Shown in pieces: positions 15,758 through 23,283 of a stretch of DNA of 64,000 nucleotides (its first letter is position 1; each line of letters opens with the position of its first letter). The notes under the pieces were generated by a model. That model saw only the letters and a program-made list of their open reading frames with translations. It was not told the origin of the DNA and searched no databases. The DNA lies in the NCBI RefSeq assembly GCF_001476285.1, contig NZ_LDRU01000009.1:1-64000 (forward strand), in the 5' to 3' direction. A program made the translations under genes and the position numbers. This DNA is from Microbacterium testaceum (GTDB lineage: Bacteria; Actinomycetota; Actinomycetes; Actinomycetales; Microbacteriaceae).

Positions 15758-16336
15758 GTGACCGCCGCCTCAACGCCCGAGCTCGAAGCCGACCGCCAGG
15801 CCCTCATCGGCCTCATCAAAGCCGAGGCGGTGTTCCACGGCGACTTCACCCTCTCGAGCGGCAAGAAGGCGACGTACTACGTCGACATGCGCAAGCTCAC
15901 GCTCGACCACCGCGCTGCCCCCGCGATCGGCCGCCTCGTGCTCGATCTCGTGAAGGACCTCGACGGCGTCGTCGCCGTCGGCGGACTGACCCTCGGCGCC
16001 GACCCGATCGCGAACGCCGTCATGCACGAGTCGGTGCACGCCGGCCACCCGCTCGACGCGTTCGTCGTGCGCAAGGAGCCCAAGGACCACGGCCGCGGCC
16101 GCCAGATCGAGGGCGCCGACGTCAAGGGCAAGCGCGTCGTCGTGGTCGAAGACACCTCCACCACCGGCCAGTCCGCGCTCAAGGCCGTCGAAGCCCTGCG
16201 CCGCGAGGGCGCCGAGGTCGTCGCCGTCGCCGTGATCGTCGACCGCAAGACGGGCGCTCAGGCGGCGATCGAGGCGGAGGGCCTGCGGTGGCTGGCATCC
16301 ATCGATCTCGACGACCTGGGCCTCCAGCCGCAGTAA
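15758..16336 (+). CDS. pyrE: Orotate phosphoribosyltransferase
   Basis: A 192-residue type I PRTase that converts orotate and PRPP to OMP in de novo pyrimidine synthesis. FTLSSGKKATYYVDMRKLTL is the substrate region, DAFVVRKEPKDHGRGRQIEG is the flexible catalytic loop with Lys and His, and VVVVEDTSTTGQSALKAV is the PRPP-binding motif with paired acidic residues (usual ED..TTG). GTG 15758 has TAGAAT 7 bases upstream, a leaderless start. It is monocistronic; its stop is 4 bases from the stop of the convergent hydrolase gene. Confidence 0.95.
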   Translation: MTAASTPELEADRQALIGLIKAEAVFHGDFTLSSGKKATYYVDMRKLTLDHRAAPAIGRLVLDLVKDLDGVVAVGGLTLGADPIANAVMHESVHAGHPLDAFVVRKEPKDHGRGRQIEGADVKGKRVVVVEDTSTTGQSALKAVEALRREGAEVVAVAVIVDRKTGAQAAIEAEGLRWLASIDLDDLGLQPQ

Positions 16337-16340
16337 CGGC

Positions 16341-17525
16341 TCAGTCGCCGAGGCTCTCGCGCGGGACGAGCCCGTCGGGGCCGAACGCCAGGGCCGCGAA
16401 GCGCGCGCCCATCTCGCGGTACAGCGCCTCGTCGGGGTGCAGCCCGTCGGGGAGCGGGAAGCGGGCGACGTCGTCCGGGCCGTAGAGCGCCAGCCCGTCG
16501 AGGTAGTGGATCGCCTCGCCCGCGGTCGCGCGGGTGCGGACGACTCCCGCGATGTGACGCCGCGACTCCGCGAGCGTGAGCGCGCCCTTCGCGATGTCGG
16601 CCGGGTCTCCCGCGGTGAAGCATCGGATGCCGTCATCGAGGAACTCCACGTCGGAGGGGCCGGGACGTTCGTCGCTCTCGGGCCAGAGGATCGAGGATGC
16701 CACGACGATCGGGGTCTCGGGATGCCCCCGCCGCACCCGGTCGAGGAACCCGTGCAGCGCCGGCGCGAAGGTGCGCTGATCCATGGACCGGGCGCCCACG
16801 ATGTTCACGCCCACCTTGAGGGAGATGACGTCCGCCGGGGTCGCCGCGATGGCGTCGGCGACGAAGGGGTCGAGCATGCACTGGCCCCCGAAGCCGAGGT
16901 TGATCACGTCGAGGTCGGCTGTGCGGGCGGCGACGACGGGCCAGGTGCCGGTGGGCAGCGGCGTCTCGACTCCGTGGCTGATCGAGCTGCCGTGGTGCAC
17001 CCACACCGGACGCGTCGAGGGCTCCGGAGCCTCGATCGGCCGATTCGCCCGCACGTCGAGGAGATCGACGATCATGCCCTGGGGAAGCCACACCGTCACG
17101 GTCTTCTCGCCCTTGGGGAGATCGTCGAACACGACGACCGACGACGGCGAGAACTCCTCGGTGCGCTGCGCGTCGGCGCTGAGCGGCACGTGGAGGATGC
17201 CGTTCACCGGCGACTCGACATGCGCGTGCGGCTTCCCGTCGATCTCGGCGACGAACGCGTTGCGCGCGCCGAGGAAGTCCTGCACCTGGAAGCGCGTGCA
17301 CACCACGTCCAGCTCGACACGGGTCGCCGCGGTGACCAGCGCGATCCGCACGCCGCTCGCCTGCATCGACACCGCGCGCAGGTTCTCGCCGGCGGGCGGG
17401 AAATGCGGCCAGGCCGCGACGGGGATGCGCACCGGACGGATGCCGCGGTCGCGCAGCGTGTCGAGGTGCCCGACGATCCGCACGCGGCCGCCGTCGAGAG
17501 CGACGACCTCGCCCCGGGGGGTCAT
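16341..17525 (-). CDS. SGNH/GDSL hydrolase with N-terminal beta-sandwich
   Basis: A 394-residue putative esterase without signal peptide. Residues 1-170 look like a jelly-roll accessory domain. The SGNH domain starts at PVWVHHGSSISHGVE (nucleophile Ser in the GSS.S block), continues with INLGFGGQC (Gly block), LKVGVNIVGARS (Asn block) and ends DGLHPDEALY (catalytic Asp/His). Relatives deacetylate sugars or hydrolyse short esters. Its ATG overlaps the TGA of the alpha/beta hydrolase gene (ATGA), so it is the last gene of the LacI-controlled minus-strand group. The context (LacI repressor, MFS porter, second hydrolase) suggests use of an acylated sugar or glycoside; the substrate is unknown. 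Confidence 0.8.
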   Translation of the reverse strand: MTPRGEVVALDGGRVRIVGHLDTLRDRGIRPVRIPVAAWPHFPPAGENLRAVSMQASGVRIALVTAATRVELDVVCTRFQVQDFLGARNAFVAEIDGKPHAHVESPVNGILHVPLSADAQRTEEFSPSSVVVFDDLPKGEKTVTVWLPQGMIVDLLDVRANRPIEAPEPSTRPVWVHHGSSISHGVETPLPTGTWPVVAARTADLDVINLGFGGQCMLDPFVADAIAATPADVISLKVGVNIVGARSMDQRTFAPALHGFLDRVRRGHPETPIVVASSILWPESDERPGPSDVEFLDDGIRCFTAGDPADIAKGALTLAESRRHIAGVVRTRATAGEAIHYLDGLALYGPDDVARFPLPDGLHPDEALYREMGARFAALAFGPDGLVPRESLGD

Positions 17526-18298
17526 CGGGCGTTCGCCGTGATGAAGGCGACGGTGCGCGCGATCAGGTCGTCGCGCTGCGGAAGCTGCGCCCACCCGTGA
17601 TCGGCGCCGTCGACGACGACGAGTTGGCCGCGATCGCCGAAGACGTCGGCCGCGAGGTAGCGCTCGGCGTACGAGACGGGGATGAAGTCGTCCGTCCCGT
17701 GCAGCAGCAGGACCGGACCGTCGTAGCCCGCCGCACGACCGTAGACGTCGAAGGTCACGGCGTCGTCGCGCAGCGCCGGCCCCAGTCGCATCCCCAGGAA
17801 GTCGAAGAAGCCGTCGCGGGCGAGGCCCTCGAGCGAGCGTCCCTGCAGGGTGCCGCCGCTGATCTCGTCGACGAACAGCGCCGCGGTGGACCACATCGTG
17901 AGAGAGCGGAAGGCGTGCTCGTTCTCGGAGGCGACGACGGATGCCACGACCGAGCCGAGGCTCATTCCGACGAGGTGGAGGTTCTCGGCATCCACTCCTT
18001 CCCTCCGACGCACGGCCTCGAGCACGAGGTGGGCGTCGGCGATGTCGCCCGAGACGGTCGTGTCGAAGAAGTCGCCGTCGCTCTCGCCGTGCCCGGCGCG
18101 ATCGTAGGCGATCACCCCGAGCCCGCGCGCGGTGAGGGCGCGGGCCAGGGTGACGAACACTCCGGTCGTCTCGACCCGCGAGCCTCCGAAGCCGTGGAAC
18201 AGCACGACGGTGGGCGCGTCGCCGTCGCGATCGGGTCGGTAGTGCACGCCGCGCAGAGCAAGACCACGGACGGAGACGTCGAAGGGCTGCAGGATCAT
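17522..18298 (-). CDS. Alpha/beta hydrolase
   Basis: A 258-residue serine hydrolase. Oxyanion loop VVLFHGFGG, AYDRAGHGESDG, nucleophile elbow GMSLGS (LHLVGMSLGSVVA), acid in HGTDDFIP and catalytic His in VVDGADHGW all appear in canonical order. It resembles family S9/BD-FAE-like or 2-hydroxymuconate-semialdehyde-type esterases; the exact substrate is not readable. It sits between the MFS porter (15-base gap) and the SGNH hydrolase (4-base overlap), so it is part of the same operon. Start ATG 18298 is preceded by GAAAGA. Confidence 0.85.
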   Translation of the reverse strand: MILQPFDVSVRGLALRGVHYRPDRDGDAPTVVLFHGFGGSRVETTGVFVTLARALTARGLGVIAYDRAGHGESDGDFFDTTVSGDIADAHLVLEAVRRREGVDAENLHLVGMSLGSVVASVVASENEHAFRSLTMWSTAALFVDEISGGTLQGRSLEGLARDGFFDFLGMRLGPALRDDAVTFDVYGRAAGYDGPVLLLHGTDDFIPVSYAERYLAADVFGDRGQLVVVDGADHGWAQLPQRDDLIARTVAFITANAR

Positions 18299-18313
18299 CG
18301 GGGTCTTTCGGGT

Positions 18314-19642
18314 TCAGGCGGTCGCCGGCGTGGCGGGCGCGGGGCGGTCGGTCGCGGACGCGTCGGCGACGAGTTCACTCTCGACGTCGAAGGACGATCG
18401 CGTGGCGCGCCGGAATCCGATCCACCCGATCAGGAAGCCGAGGGCCGCGATGATCGAGACGCCGACGTACACGCCCGACGGGTTCAGGGCGAGCAGGGCG
18501 GGGGTCACGACGTTGAGTCCGGCGGTCGCGAAGCGTGCGACCGCGTAGATCGTGCCCTGCGCGGTGGAGCGCATCATCGTGGGGAACGATTCCTGCGTCC
18601 ACACCTTCATGATCGTCTCGAAGCAGAACGCGCCGGCGAACGTCGACCCGACGACCGAGACGATCAGCGCGGGCAGCGTGAACCCGAACACGACCGGAAC
18701 GAGGTTGGCCACGACGACGCCCACGGCGCCGATCACGAACCAGTTCATGCGGAACCGGGTGTCGGCCACGCTCATGAACCAGACGGCGCCGACGATCGCG
18801 GCGGGCATCGCGAGCAGGGTCCAGCCCTGGTACTCGTTGACCGGGATGCCGGCCACGTTGACCGCGACGAAGGTGCCGAAGCTTCCCGCGACGCTGATCG
18901 CGAGCGAGGCGAGCGTGTAGTAGACGAGCAGCGTCACGAAGGGGCGGCGGTAGGGCGTGCGACCGAAGTCCCGCAGGCGCGTGCGCTCGGCCCGGACTGT
19001 CTGCACTCCCGCGCGACGCTCGTCGCGGGCGGCGAGCCAGATCGCCGACTCCGGGATGGTCAGACGAAGTGCCAGCACGACGAGTCCGATCCCGCCGAAG
19101 GCGCCGAACATGATCTGTCCGCCGACGGGGCCCAGCGAGCCGTAGAAGATGCCGATCAGAACGGCCATCAGGATGCCGAAACCCCCGAGGAGGTTCGAGA
19201 AGACCAGGATCTTCCCGCGGTTTCGATCGGTTGCCGCTTCGGAGATCGTCGCGAGGGCGACCGGCAGATCGGCGCCGACTCCGAGGCCGATGAGCGCGAT
19301 GCCGGGGAGGAGGATCTCGAACGAGACCCCGAAGAACGGGGTGAGCGAGCCGACGACGATGAGCGCCATGGTCACGAGGAATACGCGGCGTCGGCCGAGG
19401 CGGTCGCCCAGTCGGCCGCCGACGAGCGAACCCACCGCGACGCCCGCGGTCAGCACGCCGGTGAGCAGCCCGATCTGATCCGGCGTGAGTCCGGGTGCCC
19501 CGGGCGCCATGGATTGGAACAGCACGAGCGCGACGGCGATGCCGGTGGTCGCCGCGGTGTCGACGAAGGTCGCCATTCCGCAGACGAAGCCGACCCACCA
19601 GGCGTGGGGAGCCCGCGAGAGACGGGAGGGGGTGTGGGTCAT
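18314..19642 (-). CDS. MFS transporter, sugar/organic-acid porter type
   Basis: A 442-residue protein with 12 predicted helices. Motif A between helices 2 and 3 is GGRLGDRLGRRRVF. A second half-motif RNRGKILVFSN sits after helix 4 and ALRLTIPESAIWL after helix 6, as in the AAHS/sugar-porter groups. It should import the compound processed by the two downstream hydrolases, or export a product. The leader carries an operator (19700-19715) and a perfect hairpin (19677-19697). AAAGGAG lies 7 bases before the ATG. Regulation by the LacI protein encoded just upstream is likely. Confidence 0.8.
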   Translation of the reverse strand: MTHTPSRLSRAPHAWWVGFVCGMATFVDTAATTGIAVALVLFQSMAPGAPGLTPDQIGLLTGVLTAGVAVGSLVGGRLGDRLGRRRVFLVTMALIVVGSLTPFFGVSFEILLPGIALIGLGVGADLPVALATISEAATDRNRGKILVFSNLLGGFGILMAVLIGIFYGSLGPVGGQIMFGAFGGIGLVVLALRLTIPESAIWLAARDERRAGVQTVRAERTRLRDFGRTPYRRPFVTLLVYYTLASLAISVAGSFGTFVAVNVAGIPVNEYQGWTLLAMPAAIVGAVWFMSVADTRFRMNWFVIGAVGVVVANLVPVVFGFTLPALIVSVVGSTFAGAFCFETIMKVWTQESFPTMMRSTAQGTIYAVARFATAGLNVVTPALLALNPSGVYVGVSIIAALGFLIGWIGFRRATRSSFDVESELVADASATDRPAPATPATA

Positions 19643-19676
19643 GTCGCACTCCTTTGTCGATGACGCCAGCGGCCGA

Positions 19677-19732
19677 CCCTCTGTGGCCGACAGAGGGATG
19701 CTATACCGATATAGCAGCAGGAGTAAAGCACA
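19677..19732 (-). promoter_or_regulatory. MFS operon promoter with LacI-type operator and leader hairpin
   Basis: On the minus strand TTTACT (-35) and TATAGC (-10) are 16 bases apart. The palindrome GCTATACCGATATAGC (19700-19715), with a central CG as in LacI-family operators, covers the -10. Downstream in the leader, CCCTCTGT (19677-19684) pairs perfectly with ACAGAGGG (19690-19697). The LacI gene ends 15 bases upstream of this promoter. Confidence 0.6.
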
Positions 19733-19746
19733 GAATCGTCGAGGGT

Positions 19747-20814
19747 TCAGCGCGTGGGGGAGCCGACCGACGCACCGAGGTGCACGGGCATGCGGACGCG
19801 CTCGACGCGCGGCGTCGCGTCGTCCGACAGGAGGAGGGTCGCGGCCCGGCGGCCGAGATCCTCGTGGGGGAGCGAGATCGAGGTGAGCGAGGGTTCCAGC
19901 ATTCCGGCGAGGGGGCTGCCGTCGAATCCGATGACCGAGACGTCGTCGGGAATCCGCCATTCGGCCGCGTGCAGGGCCCGATAGGCGCCCGCGGCGACCG
20001 CGTCGTTCACGCAGATGAGGGCGGAGGGCCGCGCTCCGTCCTCCAGCAGTCGTTCCACGGCGCGCTGCCCGTTCGGGGCATCCCAGTCGTCCTCGACGGC
20101 CGCGTGCCCCGCGAGCGAGAGGCCCGACGACGCGAGTTCGCGTTCGATCCCCTCGAGGCGCTCCGGAAGGGCCAGTGGGCCCCACTCGTTCCAGAGCAGG
20201 CCTCCCCGCCGTCCGGGTGGCAGGTCGCCCACGAACCAGATGCCGTCGGTGTGCCCGGCCGCGACGAGCAGGCGCGCTGCCTCGCGGCCGGCCTCGACTT
20301 CGTCGGGCACGACGGCCACGTCGTCTCCGCCGCGCGCGCGGCAGTTGAGCAGCACGGTGCGGGTCGACGCGAGGAGCGGCGGCGGGTCGACGATTCGCGT
20401 GAACATCGAGGTGTAGATGACGCCGTCGATGTCCCGCCCGAACAGGCTGTGAAGCAGGCGCTCCTCGACCTGGGGGTCGCCCTCGGTGTCGACGGTGAAG
20501 AGCAGGATGTCGCGCTCGCGCAGAGCCCGCATGGCACCGCGCACCATCGCGTTGGCGTACGACGTGCTGCTGACGAAGTCCGACACGAGCGCGATGGTCC
20601 CCGACCGGCCGGTACGCAGGGTCTTCGCCGTCTGGTTGGGGCGGTAGCCGAGCTCTTCCGCCGCGCGACGCACTCGCTCGAACACGTCGGCCGACAGTCT
20701 CTGGTCGGTCCGGCCGTTCATCACGAACGACACCGCCGACCGCGAGACGCCCGCCCGTTCCGCGACCTGCGAGAGCGTCACCCGTCGAGTGCCGGACGGG
20801 CGCGAATCTGTCAC
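19747..20814 (-). CDS. LacI-family transcriptional regulator
   Basis: A 355-residue repressor. Helix-turn-helix VTLSQVAERAGVSRSAVSFV is near the N-terminus with the hinge helix TAKTLRTGRSGTIAL. The periplasmic-binding-protein-like sensor (60-340) has ICVNDAVAAGAYRAL and VSVIGFDGSPLAGMLEPSLT. GTG 20814 is chosen because it overlaps the stop of the 51-residue gene by 4 bases (GTGA) and leaves a normal short N-tail; an upstream ATG would read through that small gene in another frame. It probably represses the MFS-hydrolase genes through GCTATACCGATATAGC. The ligand is likely a carbohydrate. Confidence 0.88.
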   Translation of the reverse strand: MTDSRPSGTRRVTLSQVAERAGVSRSAVSFVMNGRTDQRLSADVFERVRRAAEELGYRPNQTAKTLRTGRSGTIALVSDFVSSTSYANAMVRGAMRALRERDILLFTVDTEGDPQVEERLLHSLFGRDIDGVIYTSMFTRIVDPPPLLASTRTVLLNCRARGGDDVAVVPDEVEAGREAARLLVAAGHTDGIWFVGDLPPGRRGGLLWNEWGPLALPERLEGIERELASSGLSLAGHAAVEDDWDAPNGQRAVERLLEDGARPSALICVNDAVAAGAYRALHAAEWRIPDDVSVIGFDGSPLAGMLEPSLTSISLPHEDLGRRAATLLLSDDATPRVERVRMPVHLGASVGSPTR

Positions 20815-20966
20815 GCCGGCCCGCCGCCGTGGCCGTCGCCCGGTCCGTCGAACGGGTCGCGCCGACCACCGCCACGGCGTGAGCGTCGCCATTGAACGAG
20901 GAGGGCGACCAGGCTGCCCGCCGTAATGATGAGGGCCGTGATCAGCCAGAGGGTGCGGTCGTCCAT
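20811..20966 (-). CDS. 51-residue single-pass membrane protein, coupled to LacI gene
   Basis: A small gene with good support from layout. MDDRTLWLITALIITAGSLV starts a single hydrophobic helix (residues 6-25), followed by a basic stretch (QWRRSRRGGGRRD) and a Gly/Asp tail. Its TGA overlaps the GTG of the LacI gene by 4 bases, the same coupling used elsewhere in this window. Third-position GC is high as in real genes. The topology (short acidic N-terminus, Arg-rich C-side) fits N-out/C-in. I do not recognise a family. It may be a small regulator or anchor, or only a translational coupler for lacI. Confidence 0.6.
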   Translation of the reverse strand: MDDRTLWLITALIITAGSLVALLVQWRRSRRGGGRRDPFDGPGDGHGGGPA

Positions 20967-20999
20967 GCGTCCATCCTGACGGAGCGGGCGTGGGGTGGG

Positions 21000-21830
21000 T
21001 CAGAGGCCCTCGGCGAGCCCGTCCTCGCCGTCGGCGAGGTCGCTCTCGATCGGTTCGTCGCGGACGAGCTCGGCGACGGAGCCGAGGATCTCATCGGGGC
21101 GGAACGGGTACCGCTCGATCTCGCTCTCGTCGCTGATTCCCGTCATCACCAGCACGGTGTGGAGTCCGGCCTCGATGCCCGCGACGATGTCGGTGTCCAT
21201 GCGGTCGCCGATCATGCCGGTGTTCTCGCTGTGCGCACCGATCCGGTTCAGCGCCGACCGGAACATCATCGGGTTCGGCTTGCCGACGATGTACGGCTCG
21301 CGTCCGGTCGCCTTGGTGATGAGCGCGGCGATCGCCCCGGTCGCGGGCAGCACGCCCTCGGTCGAGGGGCCCGTGGCATCCGGGTTCGTCGCGATGAAAC
21401 GCGAGCCGCCGCGGATGAAGCGGATCGCTTTGGTGATCGCCTCGAACGAGTAGTTGCGCGTCTCGCCGACCACGACGTAGTCGGGCGCCGTCTCGGTCAT
21501 AATGAAACCGGCCTCGTGCAGCGCGGTCGTCAGGCCCGCCTCGCCGATGACGAAAGCCGAGCCGCCGGGCATCTGCGACTTCAGGAAGTCGGCCGTCGCG
21601 AGGGCGGAGGTCCAGATCGACGACTCGGGGACGACGAGTCCCGACGCCCGCAACCGCGCGCTCAGGTCGCGCGGTGTGAAGATCGAGTTGTTCGTGAGGA
21701 CGAGGAACGGCGTGCCCTCGGCACGCCACTGCGCCAGGAGCTCGGCTGCTCCGGGAACGGGGGTGTTCTCATGGACGAGGACCCCGTCCATGTCGGTGAG
21801 CCAGCACTCGATCTCGGCACGGGTTCGCAT
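21000..21830 (-). CDS. HAD-IIA family phosphatase (NagD-like)
   Basis: A 276-residue haloacid dehalogenase-superfamily enzyme. Motif I is LTDMDGVLVHE (nucleophile D12 and acid D14), motif II is VLTNNS, the cap IIA domain includes YVVVGETRNYSFEAI, motif III is IVGKPNPMM, and motif IV is GMIGDRMDTDI. NagD-like members dephosphorylate sugar phosphates or nucleotides. The ATG at 21830 has TAGGCT 6 bases upstream (leaderless). An acidic C-terminal tail is present. It is a single gene; the hairpin 21873-21910 separates it from csbD. Confidence 0.88.
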   Translation of the reverse strand: MRTRAEIECWLTDMDGVLVHENTPVPGAAELLAQWRAEGTPFLVLTNNSIFTPRDLSARLRASGLVVPESSIWTSALATADFLKSQMPGGSAFVIGEAGLTTALHEAGFIMTETAPDYVVVGETRNYSFEAITKAIRFIRGGSRFIATNPDATGPSTEGVLPATGAIAALITKATGREPYIVGKPNPMMFRSALNRIGAHSENTGMIGDRMDTDIVAGIEAGLHTVLVMTGISDESEIERYPFRPDEILGSVAELVRDEPIESDLADGEDGLAEGL

Positions 21831-21872
21831 GGGGTCAGCCTAGCCGCGACGTCCGACAGCGCCACCGGCAGG

Positions 21873-21910
21873 CGACGGGAGGGCCCGGCCGCCACCGCGC
21901 CCTCCCGTCG
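21873..21910. terminator. Terminator after the CsbD gene
   Basis: CGACGGGAGGGC (21873-21884) pairs perfectly with GCCCTCCCGTCG (21899-21910). It starts 11 bases past the stop of the minus-strand csbD gene. Confidence 0.8.
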
Positions 21911-21920
21911 GTCGCATGGC

Positions 21921-22091
21921 TTACTTGAACGCGTCCTTGACGTCCTCGCCGGCCTTCTTGGCGTGCGCCTCGGTCTGCTCGAGCTTGCCCTCGGCCGCGA
22001 GCCGGTCGTTGTCGGTCGCGTTGCCGATGGCTTCCTTCGCCTTGCCCACGATGTCCTGGGCGGCGTTCTTGATCTTGTCGTCGAGTCCCAT
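21921..22091 (-). CDS. CsbD-like stress protein
   Basis: A 56-residue hydrophilic protein: MGLDDKIKNAAQDIVGKAKE, then NATDNDRLAAEGKLEQTEAH and KKAGEDVKDAFK. These are the two helical repeats of the CsbD family (consensus D.I.G..K..KGK..E..G....D..L..EG..DQ..G). Members are abundant general-stress proteins under SigB-type control in Bacillus and actinobacteria; the mechanism is unknown. The ATG at 22091 has GAGAGGAAA about 5 bases upstream. The gene has its own terminator. A SigB-type promoter was looked for in 22092-22283 but not recognised with confidence. Confidence 0.88.
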   Translation of the reverse strand: MGLDDKIKNAAQDIVGKAKEAIGNATDNDRLAAEGKLEQTEAHAKKAGEDVKDAFK

Positions 22092-22283
22092 GATCGATTT
22101 CCTCTCGGGGTGTGTCGGCGTCGCGGAACCCTGCGTTCTCGCGGCGGAGCGGGTGTGCTCACAGTGAAGACGGAACGAGCGACGGATTCGTCACGTCCCG
22201 CATCGAACTTTTTCTCGCGCACCGGTATGCCGAATCGGGAATGCACCCGTGACGCCGCCGACTTCTCTCGTTAGGGTCGGAGG

Positions 22284-23231
22284 GTGACGCGCGCGGACTG
22301 GGACCCTCGGAACCTGCCCGACCTCTCGGGCCGGACCTATCTCGTCACCGGCGCCACGCGCGGGCTCGGCTTCTTCGCGTGCGAGCAGATCGCCGCGGCC
22401 GGCGCGCACGTGCTGCTCACCGGGCGCAGCCCGCACAAGCTCCAGACCGCGAAAGAGGCGGTGAAGAGGACGAACCCGGATGCCTCGATCGAGACGCTTC
22501 TGCTCGACACGAGCAACCTCGGATCGGTACGGGCGGCCGCGGCGACCGCGCGCGCTCGGGGGCGCCTCGACGGCCTGTTGCTGAACGCGGGCATCGTGCA
22601 CCCGCCGAAGACGCGCGAGACCGCCGGTGGCCACGAACTGGTCTTCGCCACGAACGTGCTCGGACACTTCGCCCTCGCCGGCGAGATGCTCAAGCCGCTC
22701 GCCGCGGCGCGCGGTCGGATGGTGTGGGTGGGGAGCATGTCGACCTCGCTGTGGAACCACGTGCCGACCGATCCCGAACTCGTCGAGGGATACTCGCCGT
22801 GGCGCGCGTACGTGCAGTCCAAGGCGGCGACGACCGCGCTCGGGCTCGAGGCCGACCGTCGCCTGCGCGCGCACAGTGTGCCGGTGGAGAGTCTCATCGC
22901 CCACCCCGGCTACTCCACGAGCGGCCGGACGCGTGGCATCCGGGGTGTCAACGAACCCAGCCGACTGTCGCGTTTCGTCGACAATCTCCAGGCACCCATC
23001 ACCCAGTCGAAAGAGCAGGGCGCGTGGTCGCTGGTGCGTGCGCTGGTCGATCCGACGGCCGAGGGCGGCACCATGTACGGTCCCACGCTCGTTGCGCGCG
23101 GGCTGCCCCGCCCCGCGACGCCGTCGCGACGGTCGCGGGGGGCCGATCTCGGTGCAGACCTCTGGCAGCACTGCGAGACGGCGACCCACGTGCGGTGGCC
23201 CTTCGACCGGGCGCGACGCGCGGCATCCTGA
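22284..23231 (+). CDS. Short-chain dehydrogenase/reductase
   Basis: A 315-residue Rossmann oxidoreductase. The cofactor motif TGATRGLG (about residues 22-29) with a following ACEQIAAAGAHVLLTGRS suggests NADP(H). LLLNAGIVHPP is the NAG motif; the catalytic Ser is in VGSMST, Tyr/Lys in AYVQSKAAT. It resembles the protochlorophyllide reductase/retinol dehydrogenase-like actinobacterial SDRs; the substrate is unknown. The C-terminal 60 residues extend beyond the core fold. The start GTG 22284 is preceded by TTAGGGT and GGAGG. The next gene starts 52 bases downstream with its own promoter. Confidence 0.85.
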   Translation: MTRADWDPRNLPDLSGRTYLVTGATRGLGFFACEQIAAAGAHVLLTGRSPHKLQTAKEAVKRTNPDASIETLLLDTSNLGSVRAAAATARARGRLDGLLLNAGIVHPPKTRETAGGHELVFATNVLGHFALAGEMLKPLAAARGRMVWVGSMSTSLWNHVPTDPELVEGYSPWRAYVQSKAATTALGLEADRRLRAHSVPVESLIAHPGYSTSGRTRGIRGVNEPSRLSRFVDNLQAPITQSKEQGAWSLVRALVDPTAEGGTMYGPTLVARGLPRPATPSRRSRGADLGADLWQHCETATHVRWPFDRARRAAS

Positions 23232-23283
23232 ATCCGTCGGGATCCGACGTGTCCGTGTCGGGGGCTACCCCTACAGTGATCGA

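Noticed and set aside
22768-22800. GGTCCCT-family repeat inserted in the SDR gene (TDPELVEGY segment resembles the translated repeat)
   Set aside because: Only the central CTCGTCGAGGG is shared, the flanks are not palindromic, and the segment fits the SDR fold before the catalytic Tyr.
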